Both the position numbers and the translations under genes were made by a program. From positions 1,083,501-1,147,500 of the forward strand of contig NC_013939.1 of assembly GCF_000010985.1 (NCBI RefSeq): a DNA stretch of 64,000 bases. The letters run 5' to 3'. The stretch is from Deferribacter desulfuricans SSM1 (GTDB lineage Bacteria; Chrysiogenota; Deferribacteres; Deferribacterales; Deferribacteraceae). Shown here piece after piece: positions 35,172-44,001 of this stretch. A model generated the notes under the pieces. The model ran no database searches and was not told the origin of the DNA. It saw only the letters and a program-made list of their open reading frames with translations. Positions within the stretch are counted from its first letter, which is position 1, and each line of letters begins with the position of its first letter.

Positions 35172-37382
35172 ATGTATAGTAATGAAAAAGTCAAAGAAGT
35201 TTTAACTAGCTTGGGATTTATCTATGTAAAAGGTTTTATTAAAAATGAAAAAATATTTCTTTCTGATGTGTCTGATAAAATATTACAATATATTGATTCT
35301 AGAGATATGTTATTTAAGGATAACTTTTTCAGGGAAGTTTTAGCTGAAAATTTTGAAGACACTTATGAACAAATAATAGATATTGCAAAGAAAAATGATA
35401 AAAGTGAAGTGTTTTATAAATTTAAGATAAAAGGTGAAACTGTATGGGCTTATGCAATTAATTTTTACAAACATGATAAAGATAAAATTTATTTTGAAAC
35501 ATACTTAAAAGATATTACTAAAAATATAGGTTTTTATGTAGAGAAAAGAGAGATTACTTATTATGCTGAAGGAGTTTTAGAGTTATTAGATGAATTAATG
35601 GGATGGGAATATATAAGTGACGAAAGTTTATTTGATGTTTTAAAAAAGGTATTTAAAACAAATAAATTTGTTTTAGTTTCACCTTATGGGAAAGATGGTT
35701 ATAAATTTTATTTAGATAAAGTTTATGAATCAGAAATAAGTGATTTAAAAGAGCTTTTAAATTCTGATAGCTGTTTTGTTAACAACTTTTATTGTGATGA
35801 GAAGTATTATATTTTTAGGTTTTATCTCGGTTATTTTTTAGTTATGTTTAAAGGTGATTTGCAGGAACTTTTTATAGAAAGAATTAAAGTTGTTTTAAAA
35901 ATTATAGAAATCGTTTATGAGTATATTAACAAAAAGAAAAGATTGAGAGATGCTATAGAAGAAAACAATAAACTCATTGAAGAAATCAGATTAAATTACC
36001 TTTTTATAAAAGAGATTCTTGATAATCTCAATTCAGCTGTAATTGTATTGGATGAAGATGATAATATTGTTTTATCAAATGAAATCTTTAAAAAGAGTTT
36101 TACAGAAGAAGATTTAAATATCATACTAAAAAAATCAAAAGATAAGTTTGAGTATAAAGATAAACATTATAAGGTGTTTTTAAGAGAAATTAATATCGAA
36201 GAAAACCTATTTAAGATAATACTGCTTATTGATATCACTGATATTGTAAAATATGAAAGAGAATTTTCAAGAATGGATAGACTTGCTTCTATTGGACAGC
36301 TTACAGCTGGTATAGCACACGATTTTAACAATATTTTAACAGGTATCAGCGGAATGACATATGCTGTAAAATCTATGGAATCTGATAAAAACAAGATTAA
36401 ATTGCTCACAAATATAGAGAATCTTGTAGATAGAGCAGCAAATATTATTAGACAGCTTCTAGATTTTGCTAGGAAATCGGAAGGGGATGTACAAAAATTC
36501 GACTTAATACCGTACTTAAAAGAATATATCAAAATGCTAAAAGAAACTTTTCCAAAGAATATTACTATAAATTTGAAATATGATAATAAAGATAAATTTG
36601 TTGTTGAAATGGACCCTGTCCATCTGGATAGGATAATGATGAATCTGTGTGTAAATGCCAAAGATGCAATTGGTGATAATGAAGGTAAAATTGATATTCA
36701 GATTTCCAGAATAAAAATTGTTGATAAAAATTTCAAAGATTTAATTGGTCTGGTAAAAAATGGAGAATATATATTAATTTCTGTTTCAGATAACGGTTGT
36801 GGAATCCCTGATGATGTAAAAGGGAAGATTTATGACCCATATTTTACCACAAAAGAGCATGGCAATGGATTAGGGCTAGCACAGGTTTATGGTTTAGTAA
36901 AAAATAATGGTGGATACATAACTTTTGAGTCGAAAAAGGGGGAAGGCACTACTTTTTATGTGTTATTACCATATGCAGTAGGGGAAGAAGATAATAAAGA
37001 TGAATATAACGCTATAGATAATGAGAGAAATCAAAAGTTTAAAGATATTAAGATATTACTTATTGATGATGAAAAGTTTATTGTTGAGTCAATTTCACTT
37101 TATTTAAAACAAGTTGGGATGGATGTGGATGTTATTACAAAACCTGTTGAAGCGTTAGATTTATTAAATAAAAATAAATATGATGTGGTAATAACAGATT
37201 ATTCTCTACCAGGGGTAAAATCAGAAGAGTTTGTAGAAAAAATAAAAACTTATTGTGATAAAGTAATTGTTATTTCTGGTTTTATGTTAAGTGATATAGG
37301 TTTACCATTTTTGAAGAAGCCTTTTAAATTTGACGAGCTAACAAAATTGATTGAAGAGCTGTTAGCTGAAAATAACCAGTAG
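35172..37382 (+). CDS. hybrid sensor histidine kinase with C-terminal receiver
   Basis: 736 residues from ATG 35,172 with GGAGGGT before it; an upstream TTG lacks such a site. The N-terminal ~115 residues are PAS-like, residues ~130-265 resemble a degenerate GAF-type domain, and a second PAS begins near 283 (LNSAVIVLDEDDNIVLSNE). The kinase core has H383 in GIAHDFNN and the ATP lid DPYFTTKEHGNGLGLAQVYG. The receiver has VDDE-like LIDDEKF, phosphoacceptor D676 and KKPF. No membrane segment is visible, so it senses a cytoplasmic signal. No output partner is encoded nearby. Confidence 0.9.
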   Translation: MYSNEKVKEVLTSLGFIYVKGFIKNEKIFLSDVSDKILQYIDSRDMLFKDNFFREVLAENFEDTYEQIIDIAKKNDKSEVFYKFKIKGETVWAYAINFYKHDKDKIYFETYLKDITKNIGFYVEKREITYYAEGVLELLDELMGWEYISDESLFDVLKKVFKTNKFVLVSPYGKDGYKFYLDKVYESEISDLKELLNSDSCFVNNFYCDEKYYIFRFYLGYFLVMFKGDLQELFIERIKVVLKIIEIVYEYINKKKRLRDAIEENNKLIEEIRLNYLFIKEILDNLNSAVIVLDEDDNIVLSNEIFKKSFTEEDLNIILKKSKDKFEYKDKHYKVFLREINIEENLFKIILLIDITDIVKYEREFSRMDRLASIGQLTAGIAHDFNNILTGISGMTYAVKSMESDKNKIKLLTNIENLVDRAANIIRQLLDFARKSEGDVQKFDLIPYLKEYIKMLKETFPKNITINLKYDNKDKFVVEMDPVHLDRIMMNLCVNAKDAIGDNEGKIDIQISRIKIVDKNFKDLIGLVKNGEYILISVSDNGCGIPDDVKGKIYDPYFTTKEHGNGLGLAQVYGLVKNNGGYITFESKKGEGTTFYVLLPYAVGEEDNKDEYNAIDNERNQKFKDIKILLIDDEKFIVESISLYLKQVGMDVDVITKPVEALDLLNKNKYDVVITDYSLPGVKSEEFVEKIKTYCDKVIVISGFMLSDIGLPFLKKPFKFDELTKLIEELLAENNQ

Positions 37383-37473
37383 ATAAATATATGTTGTAGG
37401 TGTTCCCAGTAATAAATGCTCATTTTTTGATTGCTTCTACAATTTTTGTGGCATAGCAAAGACAGAAAAATTT

Positions 37474-37595
37474 GTCATTACGAACGAAATAAAGCAATCT
37501 CCTGCTTCAAACGTTTTATTTGAGATCGCTTCGTCAGCTTGCGCTTCCTCGCGATGACTGTTTTGCCGACTTTGCGAGCGTCAGCAAAGTAATCT
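37474..37595. repeat. inverted-repeat element, copy 2 (decayed, at least three units)
   Basis: In the convergent gap 37,383-37,640 three units of the family can be aligned: a forward unit at 37,474-37,501 (GTCATTACGAACG...AAAGCAATCTC), a reverse unit at 37,522-37,558 (GAGATCGCTTCG...CTCGCGATGAC) and a forward unit at 37,566-37,595 (CTTTGCGAGCGTCAG...AGTAATCT). A still weaker reverse unit may begin near 37,430. Units differ from the consensus at several positions, so this copy is older or under less constraint. No other feature is visible in the gap except the small hairpin before the next gene. Confidence 0.7.
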
Positions 37596-37631
37596 AATGA
37601 TTATTTTACTATGCTAGGAAAAGTTTTGGGA

Positions 37632-37648
37632 CACCTTTTATTAAGGTG
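37632..37648. terminator. possible bidirectional terminator hairpin
   Basis: Arms CACCTT and AAGGTG flank a 5-base loop and include the stop codon of the leftward reductase gene. It sits between convergent genes. Neither side has a strong T-run directly after the stem, so termination strength is doubtful. Confidence 0.3.
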
Positions 37649-38633
37649 CACTATGTTTTAAAACAACTCTTCCTTTGATTTTACCTTGTAAAATAAGGTC
37701 AATTTTTTCGTTTAATTGCTCTAAACTTACCTCTTCATAAAAATCATCATGAAAATCTATATTCCAATCGTTAGCTATCTTATTCCATATATATTTTTTA
37801 AACTCGATATCGCATTCGACAGAGTCAATCCCTAAAAGGTTTACTCCACGGAGTATAAATGGGAAAACTGTAATATCAAGCTTTGGGGATTGAGCAAGGC
37901 CACATGTTGTAGCTGAACAGCCATATTTTAAAGCTTTTATAGCTGAAGCCAAAATAGAGCCACCAACAGTATCAACCACACCATCCCATGTTTCTCTTAA
38001 AAGAGCTTTTTTTTCATCGATAATATCATTTCTATTTACAATCTCACTTGCACCAAGGGACTTTAAAAACTCTGTTTGGTCTATTTTTCCTGTTGCAGCT
38101 ATCACCTGATAACCCTCTTTTGCAAGTATTGCTATAGCTATAGAACCCACACCACCTGTAGCTCCAGTAACTAACACTTTGCCACCATCTTTAAGACCAA
38201 ATTTTTGTAATTTATCAACAGACATTGCAGCTGTAAAACCAGCTGTGCCATAAATCATTGCCTGCTTAAGTGTTAGACTTTCTGGTTTTTTAACAACCCA
38301 GTTAGCTGGCACAGAGATATATTCACCAAAACCACCTGGAGTGTTCATCCCTAAATCATAGCCAATAACAATTACTTCATCCCCCTCTTTAAAATCGTTT
38401 GTTTTTGATTTTACAACAACTCCAGCAGCATCAATACCTGGAGTATGAGGGTAATTTCTTGTCACACCTTTGTTTCCTGTGGCTGATAATGCATCTTTGT
38501 AGTTTAATGAAGAGTAATATACTCTAATCAATACATCATTGTCAGGCAAATCTGATATCTGTCTTTCTTCTATTTTTCTTTCAAATGTGCCATCATCTTT
38601 TTCATAAATTACTAAAGCGTTAAATCTTTCCAT
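37641..38633 (-). CDS. AcuI/YhdH-family NADPH-dependent quinone/acrylyl-CoA reductase
   Basis: 330 residues of the medium-chain dehydrogenase superfamily without zinc ligands. Family segments are SSLNYKDALSATGNKGV, YPHTPGIDAAGVV, the nucleotide loop VTGATGGVGSIAIAIL and ILRGVNLLGIDSVE. YhdH/AcuI proteins reduce acrylyl-CoA or related enoyl compounds. The gene lies 2 bases after a leftward substrate-binding protein gene, so both may be induced by one substrate. I cannot name the substrate. Confidence 0.85.
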   Translation of the reverse strand: MERFNALVIYEKDDGTFERKIEERQISDLPDNDVLIRVYYSSLNYKDALSATGNKGVTRNYPHTPGIDAAGVVVKSKTNDFKEGDEVIVIGYDLGMNTPGGFGEYISVPANWVVKKPESLTLKQAMIYGTAGFTAAMSVDKLQKFGLKDGGKVLVTGATGGVGSIAIAILAKEGYQVIAATGKIDQTEFLKSLGASEIVNRNDIIDEKKALLRETWDGVVDTVGGSILASAIKALKYGCSATTCGLAQSPKLDITVFPFILRGVNLLGIDSVECDIEFKKYIWNKIANDWNIDFHDDFYEEVSLEQLNEKIDLILQGKIKGRVVLKHSAP

Positions 38634-38635
38634 TT

Positions 38636-39745
38636 TTACCTCTCTACTAATTTAAATTTCCCATTCTCCACTTTTATTATTACCATAGAATCTTCATCAA
38701 GTCCACAATGATCTTGTTTGGATAAATTATAAACGCCTGTTACACTTATAAAGTTTTTTATTTGCTCTAGAGCATCTACCAATGGTATATTTTTAGCTTT
38801 TGAGATTTCAAAGCCTTTCATAATTAACATAAAAGCATCGTAGGCATATACCGCATGCACTGAAGAATCTTTAATAAGTTTGCCAAACTTTTGATTAAAT
38901 TCAATTAATAATAGTTTTTGAGGATCGCTATCTGGTAGTTGATCTGCAACTATAAATTTTGTTGCTGGCAAAATGGAGCCCTCAGCAGAAGTTCCAGCAA
39001 GTTTGATATAATAATAATCTGCGAGTCCGTGAGACTGTATTAATAAAATATTTTGATTTAAATGCCTCAAATTTTTTGCTATTTTTGCTCCAGCTGAGCC
39101 AACAGTCCATGCAAGAATTGCCTGTGGTTTTTTATTTAAAAGTTTTGACAATTGAGATGTCATATTTGCATCAGATTTATTAAATTTTTCAATACCCACT
39201 ATTTCTAGTCCGTTTGACAGTTTTTTTAACGATTTTATGCCATCTTGACCAAAACCGCCAGAATCAGCTATTACACCAATTTTTGTTATTTTGTTATTTA
39301 AGAGATAATCCTTTATTTTTTTTATCGCAGTAGAGGTTTTTTGTGGCGATTTAAACACATATTTTTTTACTGGTTCTACAACCGATGTGCCGCCTACCAA
39401 TGTCATAGTTACAACTTTTGCTTTTTGAACTACAGGTATTATTGCTAAGGCACTGCCTGTTGTATTTGGTCCAATGATTACATCAACTCTATTTTTCTTA
39501 ATAAGCTTTTTTGCATATTGAATAGCCATTTTTGGCTGACTTTTGGTATCATATATGATTAACCTTATTTTTTCTTTATGAGTTTGATTATGCTGTTTTA
39601 CTAATTCTTTCAAAATGACTTCTGCTGGTTTGCCTATGTGTGATGCTGGGCCAGAGATTGCCAGTAAAGCACCGATTTTTATTTCGGCAAAAGCAGTAAT
39701 ACTGATAAAAACTGTCAGAAAAACTGATAAAATTATCCTTAACAT
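38636..39745 (-). CDS. periplasmic substrate-binding protein, branched-chain amino acid (LivJ) type
   Basis: 369 residues from ATG 39,745, which has GGAGG seven bases upstream; the ORF extends four codons further but through that site. A signal peptide (MLRIILSVFLTVFISITAFA) precedes the mature protein. Family segments: IGALLAISGPASHIGKP, IIGPNTTGSALAIIPV, and AVYAYDAFMLI. It binds small organic acids, amides or amino acids in the periplasm. No permease or ATPase genes are adjacent, so it is an orphan or works with a transporter elsewhere. A promoter and a TTAACC palindrome lie upstream. Confidence 0.85.
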   Translation of the reverse strand: MLRIILSVFLTVFISITAFAEIKIGALLAISGPASHIGKPAEVILKELVKQHNQTHKEKIRLIIYDTKSQPKMAIQYAKKLIKKNRVDVIIGPNTTGSALAIIPVVQKAKVVTMTLVGGTSVVEPVKKYVFKSPQKTSTAIKKIKDYLLNNKITKIGVIADSGGFGQDGIKSLKKLSNGLEIVGIEKFNKSDANMTSQLSKLLNKKPQAILAWTVGSAGAKIAKNLRHLNQNILLIQSHGLADYYYIKLAGTSAEGSILPATKFIVADQLPDSDPQKLLLIEFNQKFGKLIKDSSVHAVYAYDAFMLIMKGFEISKAKNIPLVDALEQIKNFISVTGVYNLSKQDHCGLDEDSMVIIKVENGKFKLVER

Positions 39746-39774
39746 AAAATCCTCCACTATATGTTAAAATATAT

Positions 39775-39791
39775 TTAACCTTCTTGGTTAA
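39775..39791. promoter_or_regulatory. TTAACC-N5-GGTTAA palindrome, operator candidate
   Basis: A perfect 6-base inverted repeat with a 5-base centre lies directly downstream of the predicted -10 element of the leftward substrate-binding protein gene, around the expected start of transcription. This is a typical site for repressor binding. No regulator gene is adjacent. Confidence 0.4.
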
Positions 39792-39820
39792 GAAATATCA
39801 AACAATGTTTAATATGTCAA
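39792..39820 (-). promoter_or_regulatory. sigma-70-type promoter of the substrate-binding protein gene
   Basis: Minus strand: TTGACA (perfect -35, 39,820-39,815), a 17-base spacer and TATTTC as a weak -10 (39,797-39,792). The leader would be about 40 bases and carries GGAGG before ATG 39,745. Confidence 0.5.
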
Positions 39821-39833
39821 TACCATTTTGAAA

Positions 39834-39909
39834 GAGATTGATTCAGCAACTTACATTGCCTCGCAATGACCCAAAATTGCTGTCATTGCGAGCGTTAGCG
39901 AAGCAATCT
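39834..39909. repeat. inverted-repeat element, copy 3
   Basis: A reverse unit at 39,834-39,870 (GAGATTGATTCAG...CTCGCAATGAC) and a forward unit at 39,882-39,909 (GTCATTGCGAGCG...GAAGCAATCT) are separated by 11 bases. The element lies between two leftward genes, upstream of the promoter of the substrate-binding protein. The rest of the gap, to 39,992, shows nothing I can interpret. Confidence 0.85.
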
Positions 39910-39992
39910 AGTATATTTAGCGTCTATTTCTGTGCAATACCCTCAATTTGTACTTTTAATTGTACTACTTACACGCATTAAGAGAAATAGCT

Positions 39993-40889
39993 TTAAAGAT
40001 GGTTTAATATGGTATTTTCTTCTAGAGGGATTTCTTCAAAATTATATAATTTACTGTTTAACTCTATTTTTGAAACAATTATTGTTCCACTGCCACATGC
40101 TACTTCAATACCGTTTTTAGTTTTTTTTATAACTGTTCCTGGATAGCCATAATCCCCATCCCATTTTTCAATATGAGCTTTCCATATTGTTACTTTTTCA
40201 TTTTTGCTTATAGCAAATGCTCCGAAAAATGGGTAGGAATATGCTCTAATATGATTATAGACTGCATAAGCCGATTTATTAAAATCTATAATTGCATCTT
40301 TTTTTCTCTTTCTAACAAGATAAAAGCCTAACTCATCATTTTGAGGTATTGAATTATTGAAATTTACTTTGTTATTCAATAAGTTATCAATAAAAATTTC
40401 AACCTTTTCTATATATTTTTCAATAAAATCAACTGGATAATCATCAAATTCTATCTTTATAACATCTTGAAATAGAATAGGCCCAGCATCAACTTTATCT
40501 ATTGGCTCATAAATTGTTAAACCGCTTTTTACAACACCTCTAAAAAATTGCTCAGATATTGCACCATACCCTCTATAATAGGGCAAAAGGGAAGGGTGTG
40601 CATATAAAATCTTAAAGCTTGTATTTTCATTGATGAAAAAATCTTTTGTCCAATCAATACATAAAGCCACATCAATGTTTTTTATTTTATTTTTTACAAA
40701 TGAATATTTGTTTCCATCTAAATATGTTATACTAAAATCTCTAGCAAATTTTGAAAAATCATAGACTTGATTTGTTCTTTTAGTATTTGGATGATATGTA
40801 AAAACTCTTAAATCTTTTAATCCACTATTGCTTAAAATCTCTAATAGCCTGTAGCCTATGAAATTATCTAAAAACAGAGCAAGTTTCAC
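39993..40889 (-). CDS. formyltransferase-fold protein lacking the catalytic asparagine
   Basis: 298 residues. The middle is recognisable as a formyltransferase domain related to methionyl-tRNA formyltransferase: AHPSLLPYYRGYGAISEQ with H98, and VDAGPILFQ with D134. The C-terminal ~90 residues resemble the OB-like Fmt_C domain (PYPFFGAFA-type, GYPGTVIKKTKNGIEVACG). In the family the catalytic triad is Asn-x-His plus Asp, but here the Asn position is Y96. It may use another substrate such as an amino sugar, or be inactive. It overlaps the DUF2207 gene by 4 bases. Not proposed as the housekeeping fmt. Confidence 0.75.
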   Translation of the reverse strand: MKLALFLDNFIGYRLLEILSNSGLKDLRVFTYHPNTKRTNQVYDFSKFARDFSITYLDGNKYSFVKNKIKNIDVALCIDWTKDFFINENTSFKILYAHPSLLPYYRGYGAISEQFFRGVVKSGLTIYEPIDKVDAGPILFQDVIKIEFDDYPVDFIEKYIEKVEIFIDNLLNNKVNFNNSIPQNDELGFYLVRKRKKDAIIDFNKSAYAVYNHIRAYSYPFFGAFAISKNEKVTIWKAHIEKWDGDYGYPGTVIKKTKNGIEVACGSGTIIVSKIELNSKLYNFEEIPLEENTILNHL

Positions 40890-42601
40890 CAGCTACCGCC
40901 TCCACCTCCACCAAAACCGCCTCCACCAAAGCCACCGCCACCTGAAAATCCACTACCGCTACTGCTTGATTGAGGCGCAGAGGTAAAAGCAGCATTTATA
41001 GATTTTATGGAGTTATCAATACTGTTTACAAAATATATTGTATTAAAAGTATGATAGCTACTACCACGATACCAGCTTGGTGGCTCAGTAATTAAATCTT
41101 TAAATTTTTCTGCTACTTTTTCTTCTATACCGAGCGCTATAGCAAAAGGGAGTATTTTATCAAAATAGTTTGGATCTTCTTTTAACAAAGCTTTTAGTTT
41201 TGGTTTTTCCACTCTTTCTATAAACTCTTTAAACCCCTCTACTAGCTGATAAACTTTGCTACCTTTAGTTGTTTTTTTAGGCATTATTCTAGCAAAAATA
41301 AATACGATAATTGATGATAAAATAAAAGATATTGGATAATCTAATCTTCCAAAAAATATTCCGCTGATAACTCCTATGATAAAGAGTGAAATAGCTACTA
41401 CATATGAAATTGCAGTTAATGTTTTCGAAGTGCTATCGTAGTAATCTTGTAGCGTTAATTCAGAATCAAGCTTTTCTCTAGCTTCATTCATATATGTATA
41501 AAAATTATCTTTAAGCGTACTTATTTTAACACTTTTTGTGCTCCCAGGGAATAAACCATTGAATATTACCTTTTCAAAACTTTTTGCTGTCTCAGGTAAG
41601 TCTTTTAATCTGTTTAACACATAATCTTTCTTTTTGAAAATTAAGCCGTCCCCTTCAACCTCTTCTATCTCTAAAATACCTTTTGCAGCCCAGTAGAAAA
41701 TTAGTGAAATCAAATCTCTATTATCCACTTTGTCATCTATCAAAACTCCAGCCTCAGCTGGTGTAATATCATCAGGCAGTTTATATTGAACTATCTTAAT
41801 CATTTTTGTATCTTTTCCAAATTTATTCCAGAGTAAAAAGAATATAATAAAAATTACAACAGGTAATACATAGATGTAATTGTTATAAATAATAAACTTT
41901 AATTTTGTAAAAAAGGAACCTCTATTTATTAACCCCTTAGGAAATTTAATCCCTACTGTTATTCCATAACCAGCAGGTAGGGGTGAAATGGTTTCACCTG
42001 AGATATTCCCTTCTGATACAGAAAACTTTGTATTATTTATTTTAGAAAATCTTTTTCCGCTAAATATAAAATATTCAGATTCATCCGGCTTGAAGTTTGG
42101 AGGGAAATTTATATTAAAAGTGGCTTTTTCAATTTTTACAGGCCATTCAAAACCGATAACATTGTAGTAAAACTCTGAATGATCATCAAAGAAGTTAATC
42201 GCTCCATAAACCTTATAGCTGATTGTATATCTAATATCACCATTTACATATCTGTTTTTATCACCAATACGGATATAAAGATAGTTCCCTTTTTTGTAAA
42301 TTTTATTTTTAAATCCAGGTGTTTTTATATCATAAATGTAGAGCTTGTAATTTTTGCCATAAATAAACGGTCTTGATAAATCGTCAGCTTTGTTTTCCAC
42401 TTTGTATTTATATGGTATTTTCCTGAAAATACCATGTCTGGGTGAGTAGAAATGCACTAAAATCTCTTCTTTTATATCCAAAACAGAGTTTTCATTAACT
42501 GTGATATCCACATCGTATTTTTTGATATAAAAATATTCAGCATGAGCTATGGCAGTAAAAGCAAAAAGTAGTATTGTAAAAAGATTTATAATTATTTTCA
42601 T
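40886..42601 (-). CDS. DUF2207 membrane protein with Gly-rich tail
   Basis: 571 residues. Signal peptide at 1-21, an extracytoplasmic beta-rich DUF2207 domain (residues ~25-215, with VNENSVLDIKEEILVHF and ISYKVYGAINFFDDHSEFYYN), then a membrane segment near 240-258, a cytoplasmic part and two further segments near 400-445. The last ~25 residues are Ser/Gly-rich, ending GGGGGGSW, typical of this family. The function is unknown. It is encoded 12 bases after lemA, a pairing frequent in bacteria, which suggests a common membrane complex. Confidence 0.85.
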   Translation of the reverse strand: MKIIINLFTILLFAFTAIAHAEYFYIKKYDVDITVNENSVLDIKEEILVHFYSPRHGIFRKIPYKYKVENKADDLSRPFIYGKNYKLYIYDIKTPGFKNKIYKKGNYLYIRIGDKNRYVNGDIRYTISYKVYGAINFFDDHSEFYYNVIGFEWPVKIEKATFNINFPPNFKPDESEYFIFSGKRFSKINNTKFSVSEGNISGETISPLPAGYGITVGIKFPKGLINRGSFFTKLKFIIYNNYIYVLPVVIFIIFFLLWNKFGKDTKMIKIVQYKLPDDITPAEAGVLIDDKVDNRDLISLIFYWAAKGILEIEEVEGDGLIFKKKDYVLNRLKDLPETAKSFEKVIFNGLFPGSTKSVKISTLKDNFYTYMNEAREKLDSELTLQDYYDSTSKTLTAISYVVAISLFIIGVISGIFFGRLDYPISFILSSIIVFIFARIMPKKTTKGSKVYQLVEGFKEFIERVEKPKLKALLKEDPNYFDKILPFAIALGIEEKVAEKFKDLITEPPSWYRGSSYHTFNTIYFVNSIDNSIKSINAAFTSAPQSSSSGSGFSGGGGFGGGGFGGGGGGSW

Positions 42602-42613
42602 CTTTAACCCTTT

Positions 42614-43165
42614 TTAAGAAAAACTTACTTTTACATTTTCTCTTTCTTTTTCTTCGATTTCAAAGAATTCACGCTTTTTAAAATTAAACATGTTTGCAAT
42701 AATCACAGATGGGAAAGATTCGCATAAGATGTTGTAATCTCTGACTACAGCATTGTAGTATCTTCTGGCATTTTGAATGTTATCTTCAATTTCGTTCAAA
42801 GTGTTTTGAAGGTTTAAAAAGTTTTCGTTTGCCTTTAAATCAGGATAATTTTCTGCTAGTGCGAAAATTGTTTTTAATGCGCCTGTCAGCATATTTTCTG
42901 CTTGTGCTTTTTCTTCTATATTTGTTGCATTCATGGCCATATTTCTTGCTTTTATTACATTTTCCAAGGTTTCTTTTTCATGCTTTGCATAACCTTTAAC
43001 AGTTTCTACTAAATTTGGTATTAAATCGTATCTTCTTTTTAATTGGACATCAATTCCGCTCCAAGACTCGTCAACCTGGTTTTTAAGTTTTATAAATTTG
43101 TTGTAGTAATAAATGAGACCTAAGATAATTAGTATTATTAAACCTAAGATAATGTATCCTATCAT
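42614..43165 (-). CDS. lemA: LemA family protein
   Basis: 183 residues from ATG 43,165, with GGAGG seven bases before it; an upstream GTG lies before that site. One N-terminal membrane helix (IGYIILGLIILIILGLIYYY) leads to a helical domain with VDESWSGIDVQLKRRYDLIPNLV and ENYPDLKANENFLNLQ. The family role is unclear. It is the first gene of a leftward lemA-DUF2207-formyltransferase group. Confidence 0.95.
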   Translation of the reverse strand: MIGYIILGLIILIILGLIYYYNKFIKLKNQVDESWSGIDVQLKRRYDLIPNLVETVKGYAKHEKETLENVIKARNMAMNATNIEEKAQAENMLTGALKTIFALAENYPDLKANENFLNLQNTLNEIEDNIQNARRYYNAVVRDYNILCESFPSVIIANMFNFKKREFFEIEEKERENVKVSFS

Positions 43166-43266
43166 CTTTACCTCCATCATCACTTTCTTGTTGCAAAATC
43201 CATTATAATTAATAATATCATACAGTGGCTGTAGTTTCCATATAAAATTTAAAACGGTGATGATTT

Positions 43267-44001
43267 ATGGCAAAATTAACAGTTTTAGGATCAGGAAGTG
43301 TTGTGCAATATGAGGGTAGGGGATCCGCATCATATCTGTTGGAAATTGATGATAAAAAAATAGTTTTGGATTGTGGTTTTTATTTGCTTGAAAGGTTAGA
43401 ACAAAAAGGTGTTATGGCTGATGAAATAGATTATATCTTTGTATCTCATAAACATCCAGATCATTTTATGGGTTTAATACATTTTCTTTTTGCAAGGAAA
43501 AATAAGAGGGTTTATTCTGATAAACCGGTTACAATTTTTGGATTTAAGGGGTTAAAAGAATATATTGAATCTTTTAAAAATATCTTAGGAAAATGGATAG
43601 AACCTGATATTGAGATTCATATTATTGAGGATGAAGAAAGAGATTTTGGTATTTTTAGTTACAAACTTTTTAAAACAAAGCATACCGATGAATCTGTGGG
43701 AATTGTTTTAAATTTTAATGATAAAAAGTTGGTGTACACTTCAGATACTGAGTATTTTGAAGAATTGATAGAAATAGTAAACAATGCTGATTTGTTGATT
43801 GCAGAATGTGGAAAACTAAAGGGCGAAGATTTTGAAGGGCATATGTTTTATGATGAAGTGTTAGAGATTGCTGTTAATAGTAATATCTCTACGCTGCTTT
43901 TTTCACATTTTTACCCAGAAACAGACAAGTTTTATATAGATGCAAAAGATTATAATTTTAAGATATTCAAAGCAAGGGATTTGATGACATTAAATATTTA
44001 A
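43267..44001 (+). CDS. metallo-beta-lactamase fold hydrolase, RNase Z-like
   Basis: 244 residues. The metal-binding motif is SHKHPDHFMG with the HxHxDH pattern near residue 60, and further ligands appear in TKHTDESVG, TSDTEYF and LLFSHFYP. The opening GSGSVVQYEGRGSASYLLE is like RNase Z and related phosphodiesterases, but the RNase Z exosite is not evident. It therefore may act on a cyclic nucleotide or another phosphodiester. It starts a rightward three-gene group with an epimerase and a PAP2 protein. Confidence 0.82.
   Translation: MAKLTVLGSGSVVQYEGRGSASYLLEIDDKKIVLDCGFYLLERLEQKGVMADEIDYIFVSHKHPDHFMGLIHFLFARKNKRVYSDKPVTIFGFKGLKEYIESFKNILGKWIEPDIEIHIIEDEERDFGIFSYKLFKTKHTDESVGIVLNFNDKKLVYTSDTEYFEELIEIVNNADLLIAECGKLKGEDFEGHMFYDEVLEIAVNSNISTLLFSHFYPETDKFYIDAKDYNFKIFKARDLMTLNI

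Noticed and set aside
36167-36661. 164-codon leftward reading frame inside the hybrid kinase gene
   Set aside because: It lies opposite the kinase core, whose motifs are intact, and its translation resembles no family; it is a shadow frame.
37383-37640. tRNA or small RNA in the larger gaps
   Set aside because: No cloverleaf, TTCGANTC-like loop or conserved RNA family was recognisable in this or any other gap.
43166-43266. Divergent promoters between lemA and the metallo-beta-lactamase gene
   Set aside because: A TATAAT is present near 43,205 but neither strand offers a convincing -35 partner.
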